Source of the DNA: Bremia lactucae | Taxonomy: Eukaryota; Oomycota; Peronosporomycetes; Peronosporales; Peronosporaceae | Assembly: GCF_004359215.1 (NCBI RefSeq) | Contig: NC_090619.1 | Coordinates: 3,804,851 to 3,822,300, forward strand | Reading direction: 5' to 3' | DNA: 17,450 nt | In this document: positions 16,426 to 17,450 of the stretch, in pieces | How the letters are laid out: each line of letters begins with the position of its first letter | How positions within the stretch are numbered: the stretch's first letter is position 1 | Position numbers and translations under genes: made by a program | The notes under the pieces: model-generated | What the model was told of the DNA's origin: nothing | What the model saw: the letters and a program-made list of their open reading frames with translations, nothing else | Database searches by the model: none

Positions 16426-16935
16426 CGTCCGACCCTTATGATCGGGCGGCATGCCAAACATGAAGTCCAGACTTACTGACTTCCGCCAGTTGGTTGGAAT
16501 CGGTAGCGGCTTCAGTGGCGCACTGCTGGACGGTGCAGGCTTAATGCGCTGACACTGTTCGCAAGAGCGAATATAGTTGGCCACCCATCTATATAGGTGT
16601 GGCCACCAAAATTCCTCTGACACTCGTAAGAATGTCTTTTTACGGCCCAGATACCCACTAGATGGCGCATCATGGAGCTCGTGAAGGGTCATCAGCTTGA
16701 TATCTGTTTCGTGAGGCACATAGATTCTTAAGGGATCACAAGACGACAGCTGATGCCATAACAGGCCATCGCTGTAGCTAAAGCGATTTAGCTTAGCTTT
16801 CAGGTGCGACGGAAGGGAAACCTTTCGTCCACCGAAGTGATCCAACAGCAGGCGACAGTGGTCGTCCTGACTGTAGCTCTCTTTTCTTTCAGAGGATAAT
16901 GAGCTCGTCACGTGGAATGCCTTCATGGCTGCCAA
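16426..16935 (-). pseudogene. A-type integrase fragment of element D
   Basis: From ATG 16935 a frame of 180 codons is open to 16393; the last few are fused C-type sequence. It encodes the integrase N terminus: SEEFWWPHLYRWVANYIRSC with CX2C at residues 125 and 128, and SVSLDFMFGMPPDHKGRTG with the first catalytic Asp at 157. The first zinc His is present (HDAPSSG, residue 88). The second is Tyr 95 (GYLG in place of GHLG), a CAT to TAT change. It stops after GRTG at about 16426, where homology switches to C-type RNase H; the rest of the core and the C terminus are missing. Confidence 0.8.
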
Positions 16936-17450
16936 CGTTGAGGCCGAAATCGTGCTTTACCACTAGACACACTTTCCTGGTTACTTACCTCGAAGTCTGG
17001 TCTGCGCGATAAAGCGTCAGCCAAGACATTCGAATTACCCGGCTTATTTTCAACTATGAAATTAAATTCAGAGAAGAATGTGAGACATCTTGCCATTCTA
17101 GGCGAGAGGTGCGGTTAGTTTATTGCGGTCCGCAGTGATGCGTGATCCGTATAAACCACAAGTGGTTCGGTGCCCAGTAGGTGCACACGAAACTTGACTA
17201 GAGCATACTTTATTGAAAGTAGCTCTTTGTCATGCACGGGGTGATTCAGTTCCGCTGATAAGAGATGACGCGGTCAACGCCGTCGTCAACCTTCTGCCTG
17301 AGCGCGGTGCCGATTGCAAAATTACTTGCATCGCAGACGACTAAAGGGCTTATCCGCGTCTGGCAATGCCAACACCGGTGCCTCGACAAAAGATTGCTTT
17401 ACTGATGTGAACGCATCATCTTGTTCTTTTAATTTAAAACCATTCTGCGT
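16936..17450 (-). pseudogene. A-type RT-end and RNase H of element D, broken
   Basis: Runs in from the window edge. In order: EQDDAFTSVKQSFVEAPVLA, a frameshift near 17340, CDASNFAIGTAL, a short deletion near 17258, HPVHDKELLSIKYALVKFRV, VYTDHASLRTAIN with its Asp, FFSEFNFIVENKPGNSNVLA and DALSRRPDFEV. It is close to the element A RNase H (10658-11145), but the lesions differ; for example D keeps DKELLS where A has a stop. Confidence 0.8.

Overview
The window looks like transposon-rich DNA of a eukaryote and holds no intact cellular gene. Nearly everything recognisable is decayed Ty3/Gypsy LTR retrotransposon: gag with a CCHC knuckle, aspartic protease, reverse transcriptase (RT), RNase H, DDE integrase and a chromodomain, in that order, bounded by LTRs. 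The protein style and layout fit the Gypsy elements of oomycetes (Phytophthora and downy mildews). That organism call is an inference from memory of the family; nothing in the window proves it.

Layout: (1) 1-879, the 3' end of element B: an antisense ORF, a polypurine tract and an LTR that runs into a 100-N assembly gap (880-979). (2) 981-about 5753, element C, a different Gypsy family in + orientation. Its 5' end is missing, its protease-RT linker is tandemly duplicated, a small piece of its RNase H is inverted, its integrase is cut short, and it may end in its own LTR. (3) 5795-14946, element A, full length with two LTRs and a near-matching 5-bp target-site duplication. It carries gag, protease, an in-frame 1137-bp duplication of linker plus RT, RNase H, integrase, chromodomain, then an antisense ORF before the 3' LTR. 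(4) 14952-15746, about 0.8 kb of unassigned, possibly host, DNA. (5) 15747-17450, element D on the minus strand, a chimera: A-type RNase H and integrase joined to C-type RNase H joined to an A-type LTR truncated at its start.

All sense-strand gag and pol genes are broken by stops and frameshifts. The two LTRs of A differ at roughly 14% of sites by hand count, so the insertion is old.

Three signals go beyond ordinary decay. First, an ORF on the strand opposite to gag-pol lies between pol and the 3' LTR in two copies. It is open over its visible 100 codons in B, and its protein sequence is better conserved than its silent sites. Second, perfect inverted repeats are unusually dense, above all at 981-1600, and one stem keeps its pairing through paired substitutions between two diverged repeat copies. 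Third, there are several structural rearrangements: two tandem duplications at the protease-RT junction, a roughly 130-bp inversion, and an inter-family chimera. All alignments and counts were done by eye.
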